A stretch of DNA of 64,000 bases, from contig NZ_JALLIN010000027.1 in NCBI RefSeq assembly GCF_023630175.1, forward strand, positions 41,727 to 105,726, read 5' to 3'. The notes under the pieces are model-generated. The model saw only the letters and a list, made by a program, of their open reading frames with translations, made no database searches and was not told the DNA's origin. Origin of the DNA: Streptomyces cellostaticus (GTDB taxonomy: Bacteria > Actinomycetota > Actinomycetes > Streptomycetales > Streptomycetaceae). The position numbers and the translations under genes are program-made. Shown here one piece after another: positions 10,374-18,581 of the stretch (the stretch's first letter is position 1; every line of letters begins with the position of its first letter).

Positions 10374-11264
10374 TCAGACCCGGGCGCCGGAGAGGCGCTC
10401 CACGGCCCGCAGCAGGGCCGAGTGGTCCAGGCCGCCGTCGCCCTGGGCGCGCAGGGACGCGACGAGCTGGGCGACCACGGCGCCGACCGGCAGGGCGGCG
10501 CCGACGTTGCGGGCGGCGTCGGTGACGATGCCCATGTCCTTGTGGTGCAGGTCGATCCGGAAGCCCGGCTTGAAGTCGCGGTCGAGGAAGTTGTCCTTCT
10601 TGCGCGTCAGCACGGTGGAGCCCGCGAGGCCGCCGTTCAGGACGTCCAGCGCGGCCTTCAGGTCCACCCCGGACTTCTCCAGGAACACCACCGCCTCGGC
10701 GCAGGCCTGGATGTTCACCGCCACGATGAGCTGGTTGGCGGCCTTCACGGTCTGACCCGAGCCGTGCGGGCCGCACAGCACGATGGTCCTGCCCAGCGCC
10801 TCGAAGAGGGGCCTGGCCTCGTCGAAGTCGGCCTGCTCGCCGCCGACCATGATCGACAGCACCGCCTCGACGGCGCCGGCCTCGCCGCCGGAGACCGGGG
10901 CGTCCAGGACCCGGATGCCCTTTTCCGCGGCGGCCTTCGCGAGGTCGGAGGAGGTCTGCGGGGTGATCGAGGACATGTCGATCAGCAGCGCGCCGGACCT
11001 GGCGTTCTCCAGGATGCCGTCGGGGCCGTAGGCGATGGCCTCGACCTGCGGGGAGGCCGGCACCATCGTGATCACCACGTCGGCGTCCCGGACCGCCTCG
11101 GCGATCGAGCCGGCCGCGGAGCCGCCGGCGGCGGCCAGGCGGTCCAGCTTCTCCTGCTCCAGGGTGAAGCCGGTGACGTCGTAACCCGCCTTGATCAGGT
11201 TCTCGGACATGGGGGAGCCCATGATGCCGAGGCCGATCCAGGCGATCTTGGGGAGGTTGCTCAT
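10374..11264 (-). CDS. glxR: 2-hydroxy-3-oxopropionate (tartronate semialdehyde) reductase
   Basis: GlxR reduces tartronate semialdehyde from Gcl to glycerate with NAD(P)H. The 296-residue protein has the beta-hydroxyacid dehydrogenase layout: the Rossmann motif IGLGIMGSPMSENLIKAG at the N-terminus, the substrate motif DAPVSGGEAGA near residue 120, and the catalytic lysine segment GSGQTVKAANQLIVAVNIQA near 165-185. It follows hyi by 25 bases and belongs to the same transcript. Its product glycerate enters glycolysis after phosphorylation by a kinase not found in this window. Confidence 0.93.
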   Translation of the reverse strand: MSNLPKIAWIGLGIMGSPMSENLIKAGYDVTGFTLEQEKLDRLAAAGGSAAGSIAEAVRDADVVITMVPASPQVEAIAYGPDGILENARSGALLIDMSSITPQTSSDLAKAAAEKGIRVLDAPVSGGEAGAVEAVLSIMVGGEQADFDEARPLFEALGRTIVLCGPHGSGQTVKAANQLIVAVNIQACAEAVVFLEKSGVDLKAALDVLNGGLAGSTVLTRKKDNFLDRDFKPGFRIDLHHKDMGIVTDAARNVGAALPVGAVVAQLVASLRAQGDGGLDHSALLRAVERLSGARV

Positions 11265-11289
11265 GACAGGGTGCCTTTCGGTACGGGGG

Positions 11290-12111
11290 TCAGCGGGGCA
11301 GCCAGTCGAAGGCCTCGGCGCTCGGGCGGTCGCCCGGCTTGTACTCGAGGCCGACCCAGCCGTCGTAGCCCGCCTTCTTCAGTTGGTCGAGGAGGTCCTC
11401 GAGGGGCAGGGAGCCGGTGCCGGGCGCACCGCGCCCCGGGCTGTCGGCGATCTGCACGTGGCCGGTCCGCGCGGCGTACTGCTCGATCACGGCCGGCAGG
11501 TCCTCGCCGTTCATGGCCAGGTGGTACAGGTCCATGAGGAACCTGGCGTTGCCGAGCCCGGTCGCCTCGTTCACCCGGTCGACGACCTCCACCGCGGCCT
11601 GCGCCGACACCAGCGGGTACCGCGGCGACTCGGGCTCGTTCAGCGCCTCGATCAGCAGCACCGCGCCGATCCGGTCGGCCGCCCGGGCCGCGAGGACGAG
11701 GTTCTCCAGGGCGAGCGCGTCCTGCTCGGCCGGGTCCACTCCCTCGACGCGGTTGCCGTACAGGGCGTTGAGTGCCGTGCAGCCGAGGGAGGCGGCGAAA
11801 TCGGCGGCCACGTCGATGTTGGCGCGGAACCGCTCCGACTCCGCGCCGGGCACCGACAGGGCTCCGCGGTCCGGGCCCGGCAGCCGTCCGGCGTAGAAGT
11901 TCAGCCCCGTCAGCCGGACCCCCGCGTCCTCGATGGCCCGCTTCAGGGCGTCGAGCTCGGACGGCTCCGGGGTGGGGGAGTCGATCCAGGGCCACCACAG
12001 CTCGACCGCCGTGAAGCCCGCCGCCGCGGCGGCCGCGGGGCGCTCCAGGAGCGGGAGCTCCGTGAAGAGGATCGACAGGTTGACGTTGAAGCGCTGGTCT
12101 GCGAATCCCAC
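11290..12111 (-). CDS. hyi: Hydroxypyruvate isomerase, TIM-barrel
   Basis: Hyi interconverts hydroxypyruvate and tartronate semialdehyde. The 273-residue protein has the family start FNVNLSILFTELPLLERP, the metal and substrate ligands in LIEALNEPESPRYPLV and FLMDLYHLAMNGEDLP, and GHVQIADSPGRGAPGTG near the C-terminus. I choose the GTG at 12111, giving VGFADQRFNVN, with a GGAAGGGAG site upstream. A longer reading from an ATG at 12141 would put that codon inside an operator palindrome. It is first in a two-gene operon with glxR, controlled by the operator pair at 12136-12171. Confidence 0.9.
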   Translation of the reverse strand: MGFADQRFNVNLSILFTELPLLERPAAAAAAGFTAVELWWPWIDSPTPEPSELDALKRAIEDAGVRLTGLNFYAGRLPGPDRGALSVPGAESERFRANIDVAADFAASLGCTALNALYGNRVEGVDPAEQDALALENLVLAARAADRIGAVLLIEALNEPESPRYPLVSAQAAVEVVDRVNEATGLGNARFLMDLYHLAMNGEDLPAVIEQYAARTGHVQIADSPGRGAPGTGSLPLEDLLDQLKKAGYDGWVGLEYKPGDRPSAEAFDWLPR

Positions 12112-12135
12112 GGGGGCGGCGCTCCCTTCCTGTAA

Positions 12136-12200
12136 TTCCATAATGTGGAAGTTTGTTTCTGCTTAACGGAAGACTGCCTGTGAGGCTCGCGGCTTGTCAA
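12136..12200 (-). promoter_or_regulatory. hyi-glxR promoter with AllR-type operator pair
   Basis: Box 1 at 12136-12150 (TTCCATAATGTGGAA) is perfect in its arms and box 2 at 12157-12171 (TTCTGCTTAACGGAA) has one mismatch. The centres are 21 bp apart. On the minus strand TTGACA (12200-12195) and CAGTCT (12176-12171) form a plausible promoter with an 18-base spacer, so both boxes lie at or just after the transcription start, as at gcl. Confidence 0.65.
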
Positions 12201-12267
12201 GGGGGGACCGGTGCCGGTCCTCGGCCGGACCTGCCCAGGAGCCTTGGTCGCGGGTTAGGTTGAGCGC

Positions 12268-12519
12268 GTGCGATTGAGAGTGGAGTTCACGACCGAGCCC
12301 TTCGATCTGGAGGAGGCGCCCGCGCACGCCCTGGCGGCCCGCGAGGTCATCGAGGCGGCCGAGCTGGACGCCGTGGACGTCGGTCCGTTCGGCAACACCG
12401 CCGAGGGTGGCGCGGACAGCGTGCTGACGGCCGTGGACGCGCTGCTGCGCAAGTCCCTCCAGGCCGGAGCCACCCGGATCTCGCTGCAGGTCAGCGTGGC
12501 CGGGGAGGACGGGAAGTGA
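12268..12519 (+). CDS. Small protein of the MTH1187/YkoF thiamine-binding-like family
   Basis: The 83-residue protein contains AVDVGPFGNTAEGGADSVLTA and LQAGATRISLQVSV. This matches the ferredoxin-like MTH1187/YkoF (Thiamine_BP) pattern of a GP-G-T-EG loop and a closing GA-R beta strand. Family members bind thiamine or related ligands and usually oligomerise. Gcl in this window needs thiamine diphosphate, but a link is only speculative. The stop overlaps the start of the next gene by 4 bases, so the two are coupled. It starts about 70 bases from the hyi promoter, facing away. Confidence 0.6.
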   Translation: MRLRVEFTTEPFDLEEAPAHALAAREVIEAAELDAVDVGPFGNTAEGGADSVLTAVDALLRKSLQAGATRISLQVSVAGEDGK

Positions 12520-12884
12520 CCGGTTCCGGGGACGAGTCCTTCATCGCGGCCGTGAAGCCGCTGGTCGACGCCATGGGGGGCGACATGCTCCCGCCCGACG
12601 AGGCCGGCCCCGACGACGTCGTGCTCTCCTGGGAGGGTGCCGACGTGGTCGCCGTCCGCCTGCCCCAGCTCGCCGACTCCCTCGACCACATCCTCGCCGC
12701 GATGGAGCGTCGGCAGGGCATGCCCCTGGCCGACCTGGACCGCAGGGCCAAGCAGGAGGTCGTGCGCGTTCTGGAGGCGCGGGGCGCCTTCTCCGTCCGG
12801 CACGGGGTGGAGACCGTGGCCGGCGCGCTCGGCGTGAGCCGCTTCACCGTCTGCAACTACCTCAACCGCGAGAAGGAGGGCTGA
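12516..12884 (+). CDS. YheO/DauR-type helix-turn-helix protein
   Basis: The protein has 122 residues. The C-terminal half (DRRAKQEVVRVLEARGAFSVRHGVETVAGALGVSRFTVCNYLNRE, residues about 75-119) matches the HTH_22 domain of YheO/DauR regulators, with SRFTVCNYLN as recognition helix. The usual N-terminal PAS-like YheO domain is missing or much shortened. It is translationally coupled to the preceding small protein and directly precedes the urate operon, so it is a candidate for the unknown second regulator of the region. That is inference from position only. Confidence 0.65.
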   Translation: MTGSGDESFIAAVKPLVDAMGGDMLPPDEAGPDDVVLSWEGADVVAVRLPQLADSLDHILAAMERRQGMPLADLDRRAKQEVVRVLEARGAFSVRHGVETVAGALGVSRFTVCNYLNREKEG

Positions 12885-12909
12885 CGCCGCCGGAAGTAAC
12901 GCGGAATTT

Positions 12910-12949
12910 TCAACAAAGTGTTGACGTCGTGTTTCGGAGGGCGTTAGCT
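12910..12949 (+). promoter_or_regulatory. Urate operon promoter overlapped by TCAACA palindrome
   Basis: TTGACG (12921-12926) and TTAGCT (12944-12949) are 17 bases apart. The palindrome TCAACAAAGTGTTGA (12910-12924) covers the first four bases of the -35, exactly as at katA. No full AllR-type box is present here; only a lone CGGAA half-site is seen near 12902. Confidence 0.6.
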
Positions 12950-12999
12950 ACTGGGCAGCCCGTTCAGCTCGAAGGCCGTTTCCGGCCACGGAGGCTCCC

Positions 13000-13512
13000 G
13001 TGACTACGACACCCACGCCCCCGGCTCTGGCCCGGTTCAACGTCCTGGAGGAGCAGGCGGCCCTCGCCGTCCTCCACGAGGCGTGCGCCTCCACCGAGTG
13101 GGCCCGGCGGCTGCTGGCCGGCCGGCCGTACGCCACCGTGGCGGACCTGCACGCGGCCAGTGACGCCGCGACGGCCGGGCTGGGCGCCGCCGACCTCGCG
13201 GAGGCGATGGCCGGGCACCCGCCGATCGGCCGCCCCGCGCCGGGCGATCCGACCTCCGCGCGGGAACAGCGCGGCATGGCGGACGCCGCCGCGGAACTCA
13301 AGGCCGAGATGCTCGAACTCAACCTGGCCTACCAGGAGCGGTTCGGCCATGTCTTCCTCATCTGCGCCACCGGCCGCAGCGGGGAGCAGATGCGGGACGC
13401 GGCCAGGGAACGGCTCGGCAACCCGCCCGAGCGGGAGAGGGAGATCGTCCGCACCGAGCTGGGGAAGATCAACCGCATCCGACTGGCCCGACTCGTCGAA
13501 GAGGACGCCTGA
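13000..13512 (+). CDS. uraD: OHCU decarboxylase
   Basis: UraD decarboxylates 2-oxo-4-hydroxy-4-carboxy-5-ureidoimidazoline to S-allantoin, the third step from urate. The 170-residue protein has the catalytic-histidine motif AGHPPIGRP near residue 72, followed by the conserved SAREQRGM and the segment YQERFGHVFLICATGRS near 115-130. The GTG start has an upstream GGAGG-like site. It leads an operon with uraH (4-base gap) and uricase, so the three enzymes of urate oxidation are made together. Confidence 0.93.
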   Translation: MTTTPTPPALARFNVLEEQAALAVLHEACASTEWARRLLAGRPYATVADLHAASDAATAGLGAADLAEAMAGHPPIGRPAPGDPTSAREQRGMADAAAELKAEMLELNLAYQERFGHVFLICATGRSGEQMRDAARERLGNPPEREREIVRTELGKINRIRLARLVEEDA

Positions 13513-13516
13513 CACC

Positions 13517-13912
13517 ATGAGCACCAGCACCACCGCCTCCGTGTCCACGCACATCCTGGACACCTCCGCCGGCCGCCCCGCCGAGGGCGTCGCCGTCCGG
13601 CTCGCCGCCCGTCAGGGCCGGGACGCGGACTGGCAGGCGCTCGGCGGCTCGGCGACCGACGCCGACGGCCGGTGCAAGGACCTGCCGGCGCTGCCGGAGG
13701 GCACCACCCACGTACGGCTCGACTTCGCCGTGGAGCCGTACTTCGAGAAGAAGCAAGCCGATGCGCAGCAGGACGCCCCCGCGAATCGGGACAGCGGGCC
13801 CGCGGTGTTCTTCCCGGAGGTGGCGATCACGTTCGCCGTCGAGCCGGGCGAGCACTACCACGTACCGCTGCTGCTCAACCCGTTCGGCTACTCCGTTTAC
13901 CGAGGGAGCTAG
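13517..13912 (+). CDS. uraH: 5-hydroxyisourate hydrolase (transthyretin-like)
   Basis: UraH hydrolyses 5-hydroxyisourate, the uricase product, to OHCU. The 131-residue protein has the family start STHILDTSAGRPAEGV near residue 10, with the catalytic histidine, and the invariant C-terminal YRGS. Between them lie FPEVAITFAVEPGEHYHVPLLLNPFGYS. I chose the ATG at 13517, four bases after the uraD stop, because upstream sequence in this frame belongs to uraD read out of frame. A short insertion rich in Gln/Asp (KKQADAQQDAPANRDSGP, near residues 76-93) is longer than in many homologues. Confidence 0.93.
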   Translation: MSTSTTASVSTHILDTSAGRPAEGVAVRLAARQGRDADWQALGGSATDADGRCKDLPALPEGTTHVRLDFAVEPYFEKKQADAQQDAPANRDSGPAVFFPEVAITFAVEPGEHYHVPLLLNPFGYSVYRGS

Positions 13913-13915
13913 CTA

Positions 13916-14839
13916 ATGCCCACCATCCTGGGACAGAACCAGTACGGCAAGGCCGAGAACCGGGTCGTAAAGATCACGCGGGACGGCGCCACCCACCACA
14001 TCAAGGACCTGAACGTCTCCGTCGCCCTCAGCGGCGACATGGAGGAGGTCCACTACTCGGGCTCCAACGCCAACGTCCTGCCGACCGACACCACCAAGAA
14101 CACGGTGTTCGCGTTCGCCAAAGAGCACGGCATCGAGTCGGCCGAGCAGTTCGGGATCCACCTCGCCCGCCACTTCGTCACCTCGCAGCCGGCCATCCAG
14201 CGCGCCCGCATCCGCGTGGAGGAGTACGCCTGGGAGCGGATCGAGACCTCCGACGCCAACTCGAAGTTCATCGGCGCGGACGAGGTCAAGCACTCGTTCG
14301 TGCGCAAGGGCCAGGAGACCCGGCTGGCCCAGATCACCTATGACGGCTCGTCGTGGGAGGTGGTCTCGGGCCTGAAGGACCTGACGGTGATGAACTCGAC
14401 CAACTCCGAGTTCTGGGGCTACGTCAAGGACCGGTACACCACCCTGAAGGAGGCGCACGACCGCATCCTGGCCACCTCGGTGTCCGGCCGCTGGCGCTTC
14501 AACTGGACCGACGACGAGCAGCGGATGCCCAACTGGGAGAAGTCCTACGAGCAGGTGCGCAAGCACATGCTCCAGGCCTTCGCCGAGACGTACTCCCTCT
14601 CGCTGCAGCAGACCCTGTACCAGATGGGCTCGCGCATCATCAACAACCGCAGCGAGATCGACGAGGTCCGCTTCTCGCTGCCCAACAGCCACCACTTCCT
14701 CGTGGATCTCGAGCCCTTCGGGCTGAAGAACGACAACGAGGTCTACTTCGCCGCCGACCGGCCCTACGGCCTGATCGAGGGGACCGTCCTGCGGGACGGC
14801 TGCGAGGCGCGCATCCCGGTGGACCTCACCAACCTCTAG
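13916..14839 (+). CDS. uox: Urate oxidase (uricase)
   Basis: Uricase oxidises urate with oxygen to 5-hydroxyisourate and hydrogen peroxide, without a cofactor. The 307-residue protein has the N-terminal GQNQYGKAENRVVKITRDG, the active-site threonine region NVLPTDTTKNTVFAFAKEHG near residue 55-72, and the second tunnelling-fold repeat with FVTSQPAIQRARIRVEEYAW near 85-105. The start is 3 bases after uraH, with a GAGGGAG site. It ends the urate operon and is followed by two hairpins. Its peroxide by-product explains a nearby catalase. Confidence 0.96.
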   Translation: MPTILGQNQYGKAENRVVKITRDGATHHIKDLNVSVALSGDMEEVHYSGSNANVLPTDTTKNTVFAFAKEHGIESAEQFGIHLARHFVTSQPAIQRARIRVEEYAWERIETSDANSKFIGADEVKHSFVRKGQETRLAQITYDGSSWEVVSGLKDLTVMNSTNSEFWGYVKDRYTTLKEAHDRILATSVSGRWRFNWTDDEQRMPNWEKSYEQVRKHMLQAFAETYSLSLQQTLYQMGSRIINNRSEIDEVRFSLPNSHHFLVDLEPFGLKNDNEVYFAADRPYGLIEGTVLRDGCEARIPVDLTNL

Positions 14840-14846
14840 GGTCACT

Positions 14847-14954
14847 CGTTCGGATCACGCCGGGCTCGCGGGTCCGGCCCGATCCGAACGCAAGACCCCA
14901 GCCCGTTCACCCTCTCGGCACCCGCGACCGGGGAACCCATGTCCCCGGTCGCGG
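14847..14954 (+). terminator. Two hairpins after uricase
   Basis: Stem 1: CGTTCGGATC (14847-14856) pairs with GATCCGAACG (14881-14890), with an inner GCCGG/CCGGC pairing. Stem 2: a perfect 12-bp pairing of 14922-14933 with 14943-14954. Together they should separate the urate operon from the deaminase gene. Confidence 0.65.
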
Positions 14955-15020
14955 CACTCAAATCCTCCAGGGTCCTGCCGTGCCCACCCATTTCAGTCCG
15001 CTGAGCGAGAAGGACGAACC

Positions 15021-16400
15021 ATGGCAGCAGCCCAGCGCATCGTCATCGAGAACTGCTCGATCGCGACCGTCGACGCCGACGACACCGAGTACGCCTCCGG
15101 ACACCTGGTCATCGCCGGCAACCGCATCGAGGCGGTCGGCGCGGGCAGGGCGCCCGAAGGCCTGGAGAACGTCGTACGCCGTATCGACGCCACCGGGCAC
15201 CTCGTCACCCCGGGCCTGATCAACACCCACCACCACTTCTACCAGTGGATCACCCGGGGCCTGGCCACCGACCACAACCTCTTCGACTGGCTGGTCGCGC
15301 TGTACCCGACCTGGGCGCGCATCGACGAGCCGATGGTGTACGCGGCGGCGCGGGGCTCCCTGGCGATGATGGCCCGCGGCGGTGTCACCACGGCCATGGA
15401 CCACCACTACGTGTTCCCGCACGGCTCCGGCGACCTGTCCGGCTCGATCATCCGCGCCGCGCGGGAGACGGGCGTCCGCTTCACCCTCGCCCGCGGCTCC
15501 ATGGACCGCAGCGAGAAGGACGGCGGCCTGCCCCCGGACTTCGCCGTCGAGACCCTCGAAGGAGCCCTCGCGGCCACCGAGGCGACCGTCAAGGAGCACC
15601 ACGACTCCTCCTTCGACGCCATGACCCAGGTCGCCGTCGCCCCCTGCTCACCCTTCTCCGTCTCCACGGAGCTGCTCCGGCAGGGCGCCGAACTGGCGCG
15701 CGGTCTCGGGGTGCGACTGCACACCCACGGTTCGGAGACCGTGGAGGAGGAGAAGTTCTGCCACGAGTTGTTCGGCATGGGCCCGACCGACTACTTCGAG
15801 TCCACCGGCTGGCTCGGCGAGGACGTGTGGATGGCGCACTGCGTCCACATGAACGACTCCGACATCGCCGCCTTCGCCCGCACCAGGACCGGTGTCGCCC
15901 ACTGCCCCTCCTCCAACGCCCGGCTGGCCGCGGGTATCGCCCGGGTCCCGGACATGCTGGCCGCCGGTGTCCCGGTCGGTCTCGGCGTGGACGGCACCGC
16001 CTCCAACGAGTCCGGCGAACTCCACACCGAGCTGCGCAACGCGCTGCTGATCAACCGCCTCGGCCGGCACAAGGAGGCCGCGCTGAACGCCCGGCAGGCG
16101 CTGCGGCTCGGCACCCACGGCGGCGCCTCGGTGCTCGGCCGGGCCGCCGAGACCGGTTCGCTGGAGGCGGGCAAGCTGGCCGACCTGGTGCTGTGGAAGC
16201 TGGACACCCTCGCCCACGCCTCCATCGCCGACCCGGTGACCGCCCTGGTCTTCGGCGCGGCGGCCCCGGTCACCGCCTCCTTCGTGAACGGCCGGCAGAT
16301 CGTCGAGGACGGCCGCCTGCTGACCGTCGACGAGGACTCCATCGCCCGCTCCACGCGGGACGAGGCCCGGCGTCTGGCGCGCATCGCCGCCCAGGGCTGA
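15021..16400 (+). CDS. 8-oxoguanine deaminase (amidohydrolase)
   Basis: This 459-residue amidohydrolase belongs to the 8-oxoguanine deaminase / TrzN-like group, which turns 8-oxoguanine into urate and ammonia. Metal and active-site motifs are PGLINTHHHFYQWITRGL near residue 65, LHTHGSETVEEEKFCHE near 235, AHCVHMNDSDIA near 275 and GLGVDGTASNESGEL near 325. GAAGGA lies upstream of the ATG. Position between uricase and a purine permease supports urate as product. A guanine or related deaminase is the alternative. I see no AllR-type box directly upstream. Confidence 0.85.
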   Translation: MAAAQRIVIENCSIATVDADDTEYASGHLVIAGNRIEAVGAGRAPEGLENVVRRIDATGHLVTPGLINTHHHFYQWITRGLATDHNLFDWLVALYPTWARIDEPMVYAAARGSLAMMARGGVTTAMDHHYVFPHGSGDLSGSIIRAARETGVRFTLARGSMDRSEKDGGLPPDFAVETLEGALAATEATVKEHHDSSFDAMTQVAVAPCSPFSVSTELLRQGAELARGLGVRLHTHGSETVEEEKFCHELFGMGPTDYFESTGWLGEDVWMAHCVHMNDSDIAAFARTRTGVAHCPSSNARLAAGIARVPDMLAAGVPVGLGVDGTASNESGELHTELRNALLINRLGRHKEAALNARQALRLGTHGGASVLGRAAETGSLEAGKLADLVLWKLDTLAHASIADPVTALVFGAAAPVTASFVNGRQIVEDGRLLTVDEDSIARSTRDEARRLARIAAQG

Positions 16401-16415
16401 GCCGGCACCGGAACT

Positions 16416-16510
16416 CCGGCCGGGAGGGACGGCTCCCGGCCGGCAGCGGTGGACCCCAGCGGTCCACAGCGGCCGGCTCCGGGGCGCGCGTGAAGGGCGC
16501 GCGCCCCGGA
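16416..16510 (+). terminator. Two strong hairpins after the deaminase
   Basis: Stem 1 is a perfect 11-bp pairing of 16416-16426 with 16433-16443. Stem 2 is a perfect 13-bp pairing of 16478-16490 with 16498-16510. The permease at 16658 therefore probably has its own promoter between 16511 and 16640. Confidence 0.7.
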
Positions 16511-16657
16511 ACGGTCTCCGTCCACGGCCCCTGCGGGGCCCATCGCCCCCTCCCGCACTCCCGACTCCGCTCGAGCGGGAGGCCCCCATGCCCGTCGTGC
16601 ACCACCTCCCTGAAACCGCGTCAGAGCCGACGTGTCCCACCGACCGGAGGAGCCGCC

Positions 16658-18058
16658 GTGCCCGCCCACCCCGACGAGCAGTCCGTCGAGCAGTCCGTCC
16701 ACCCCGTGGACGAGAGACTCCCCGCCCTGAAGATGGCGACCAGCGGCCTGCAGCACGTGGCCGCCATGTACGCGGGGGTCGTCGCCCCGCCCCTGATCGT
16801 CGGCGCGGCCGCAGGCCTGTCCGCCACCGACCTCACCTTCCTCACCGGAGCCTGCCTGTTCACCGCGGGCCTCGCGACCTTCCTGCAGACCCTCGGCATC
16901 TGGAGGATCGGCGCCCGGCTGCCCTTCGTCAACGGCGTCACCTTCGCCGGCGTCGCCCCCATGACGGCGATCGTCGCCTCCGCCGAGGACCGCTCCGACG
17001 CCCTGCCGATGATCTTCGGCGCGGTCATCGTCGCCGGACTCCTCGGCTTCCTCGCGGCCCCCGTGTTCTGCAAGGCGGTCCGCTACTTCCCACCGGTGGT
17101 CACCGGCACGGTCATCACCCTGATCGGCGTCTCCCTGCTGCCGGTCGCCTTCAACTGGGCGCAGGGTCCCGACCCGGCCGCCCACGACTACGGTTCGGCC
17201 ACCAACCTCACCCTGGCCGGCGCCACCCTGCTGCTCGTGCTGCTGCTGCGCCGGTTCACGCGCGGCTTCGTCAAGCAGATCGCCGTCCTGCTCGGCCTGA
17301 TCGCGGGCACCCTGATCGCGATACCTTTCGGTGTCACGGACTTCGCCCCGGTGACGAAGGCGGCCGTGGTGGGCTTCCCGACGCCGTTCCACTTCGGCGC
17401 CCCGCAGTTCCACGTCGCGGCGATCCTGTCGATGTGCGTGGTGATGGTGGTGTCGATGACGGAATCGACGGCGGACATGCTGGCCCTGGGTGAGATCGTC
17501 GACCGCCCCGCGGACGAGCGGACCATAGCGGCGGGCCTGCGCGCCGACACCCTGGGATCGGCCCTGAGCCCGGTCTTCAACGGATTCATGTGCAGCGCCT
17601 TCGCACAGAACATCGGACTGGTCGCCATGACCCGGATCCGCAGTCGCTTCGTGGTCGCCGTCGGCGGCGGCTTCCTGGTCCTGATGGGCCTGTGCCCGAT
17701 GGCCGCCTCGCTGATCGCGGTCGTCCCCCGTCCGGTCCTCGGCGGCGCCGGTGTCGTGCTGTTCGGCTCCGTCGCCGCCAGCGGCATCCAGACCCTGGTC
17801 CGGGCCGGCCTGGAGCGGGACAGCAACGTGCTGATCGTGGCCGTGTCCCTCGCGGTCGGCATCATCCCGATCACGGCGCCGGATTTCTACCACGCCTTCC
17901 CGGACACCGCGAAGATCGTCCTCGACTCCGGCATCTCCACCGGTTGCGTCACCGCGGTCCTCCTCAACCTGGTCTTCAACCACCTCGGCCGCAGCCGTGA
18001 CGCCTCCGACGTCACCCATCCGATGGAGTCGGGCGAGGAACTGGCTCCCGTCCACTGA
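16658..18058 (+). CDS. NCS2 family uracil/xanthine/urate permease
   Basis: This 466-residue inner-membrane transporter is built of about 12-14 hydrophobic segments. NCS2 signatures include LQHVAAMYAGVVAPPLIVG at the N-terminus, GTVITLIGVSLLPVAFNW near residue 150, and the substrate loop MVVSMTESTADMLALGEIV near 265, followed by FNGFMCSAFAQNIGLVAMT near 308. GTG at 16658 has GGAGG 7 bases upstream. The QNIGLVAMT motif favours a xanthine or urate proton symporter over a uracil carrier. Next to urate enzymes, it likely imports the pathway's substrate. Confidence 0.88.
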   Translation: MPAHPDEQSVEQSVHPVDERLPALKMATSGLQHVAAMYAGVVAPPLIVGAAAGLSATDLTFLTGACLFTAGLATFLQTLGIWRIGARLPFVNGVTFAGVAPMTAIVASAEDRSDALPMIFGAVIVAGLLGFLAAPVFCKAVRYFPPVVTGTVITLIGVSLLPVAFNWAQGPDPAAHDYGSATNLTLAGATLLLVLLLRRFTRGFVKQIAVLLGLIAGTLIAIPFGVTDFAPVTKAAVVGFPTPFHFGAPQFHVAAILSMCVVMVVSMTESTADMLALGEIVDRPADERTIAAGLRADTLGSALSPVFNGFMCSAFAQNIGLVAMTRIRSRFVVAVGGGFLVLMGLCPMAASLIAVVPRPVLGGAGVVLFGSVAASGIQTLVRAGLERDSNVLIVAVSLAVGIIPITAPDFYHAFPDTAKIVLDSGISTGCVTAVLLNLVFNHLGRSRDASDVTHPMESGEELAPVH

Positions 18059-18068
18059 GACCGGCGTG

Positions 18069-18117
18069 ACCCGCGGGAGGCGGGGCGGGACACGGTCCCG
18101 CCCCGCCTCCCGCGGGT
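18069..18117. terminator. 22-bp perfect hairpin after the permease
   Basis: 18069-18090 pairs base for base with 18096-18117 around a 5-base loop. It marks the right edge of the first purine block. Confidence 0.8.
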
Positions 18118-18170
18118 GCGGCCGGGTGCGCCGTGGGCGAGCATGGAGGCCGGTGCGAGGAGGGAGTCCG

Positions 18171-18572
18171 ATGGCGCGCAGGAACACCGGTGCCACCGTC
18201 CGGGCGGTGGAGACGGACCCCTGCCCGGTGCGGGAGGTCCTCGACCGGGTGGCCGGCAAGTGGAGCGTGCAGATCCTCGTCGCCGCCGCAGCGGGGCCCC
18301 TCCGGTTCACCGAGCTGGAACGCGCCATCGAGGGCATCAGCCGCCGCATGCTGTCCCTGACCCTGCGCCATCTGGAGCGGGACGGCCTGGTCACGCGCAC
18401 CGTGCATGCCACGGTTCCGCCCAGGGTGGAGTACGAAGTGACCTCCGTCGCGGATGACTTGCTCCCGGCGCTGCGACGGCTGGCCCACTGGGCCGAGCGC
18501 AACCGGGGGTACGTCGCCGAGGCCCGGGCGGCCTACGACGCCCAGCACCCGCCGGAGCTGCTCGACGCGTAG
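18171..18572 (+). CDS. HxlR-family transcriptional regulator
   Basis: This 133-residue winged-helix protein has the HxlR hallmark cysteine in VETDPCPVREVLDRVAGKWSV (near residue 19), then FTELERAIEGISRRMLSLTLRHLERDGLV as the recognition region. Such proteins often sense thiol-reactive compounds or aldehydes through that cysteine. The ATG at 18171 has GAGGAGGGA 6 bases upstream. It is convergent with the thioesterase gene and has no divergent partner, so its target is not obvious from position. Confidence 0.85.
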   Translation: MARRNTGATVRAVETDPCPVREVLDRVAGKWSVQILVAAAAGPLRFTELERAIEGISRRMLSLTLRHLERDGLVTRTVHATVPPRVEYEVTSVADDLLPALRRLAHWAERNRGYVAEARAAYDAQHPPELLDA

Positions 18573-18581
18573 GACCCGCGG

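Noticed and set aside
12885..12909. AllR-type box before the urate operon
   Set aside because: Only CGGAA half-sites occur, with no TTCC partner at the right distance; the TCAACA palindrome is the only clear site.
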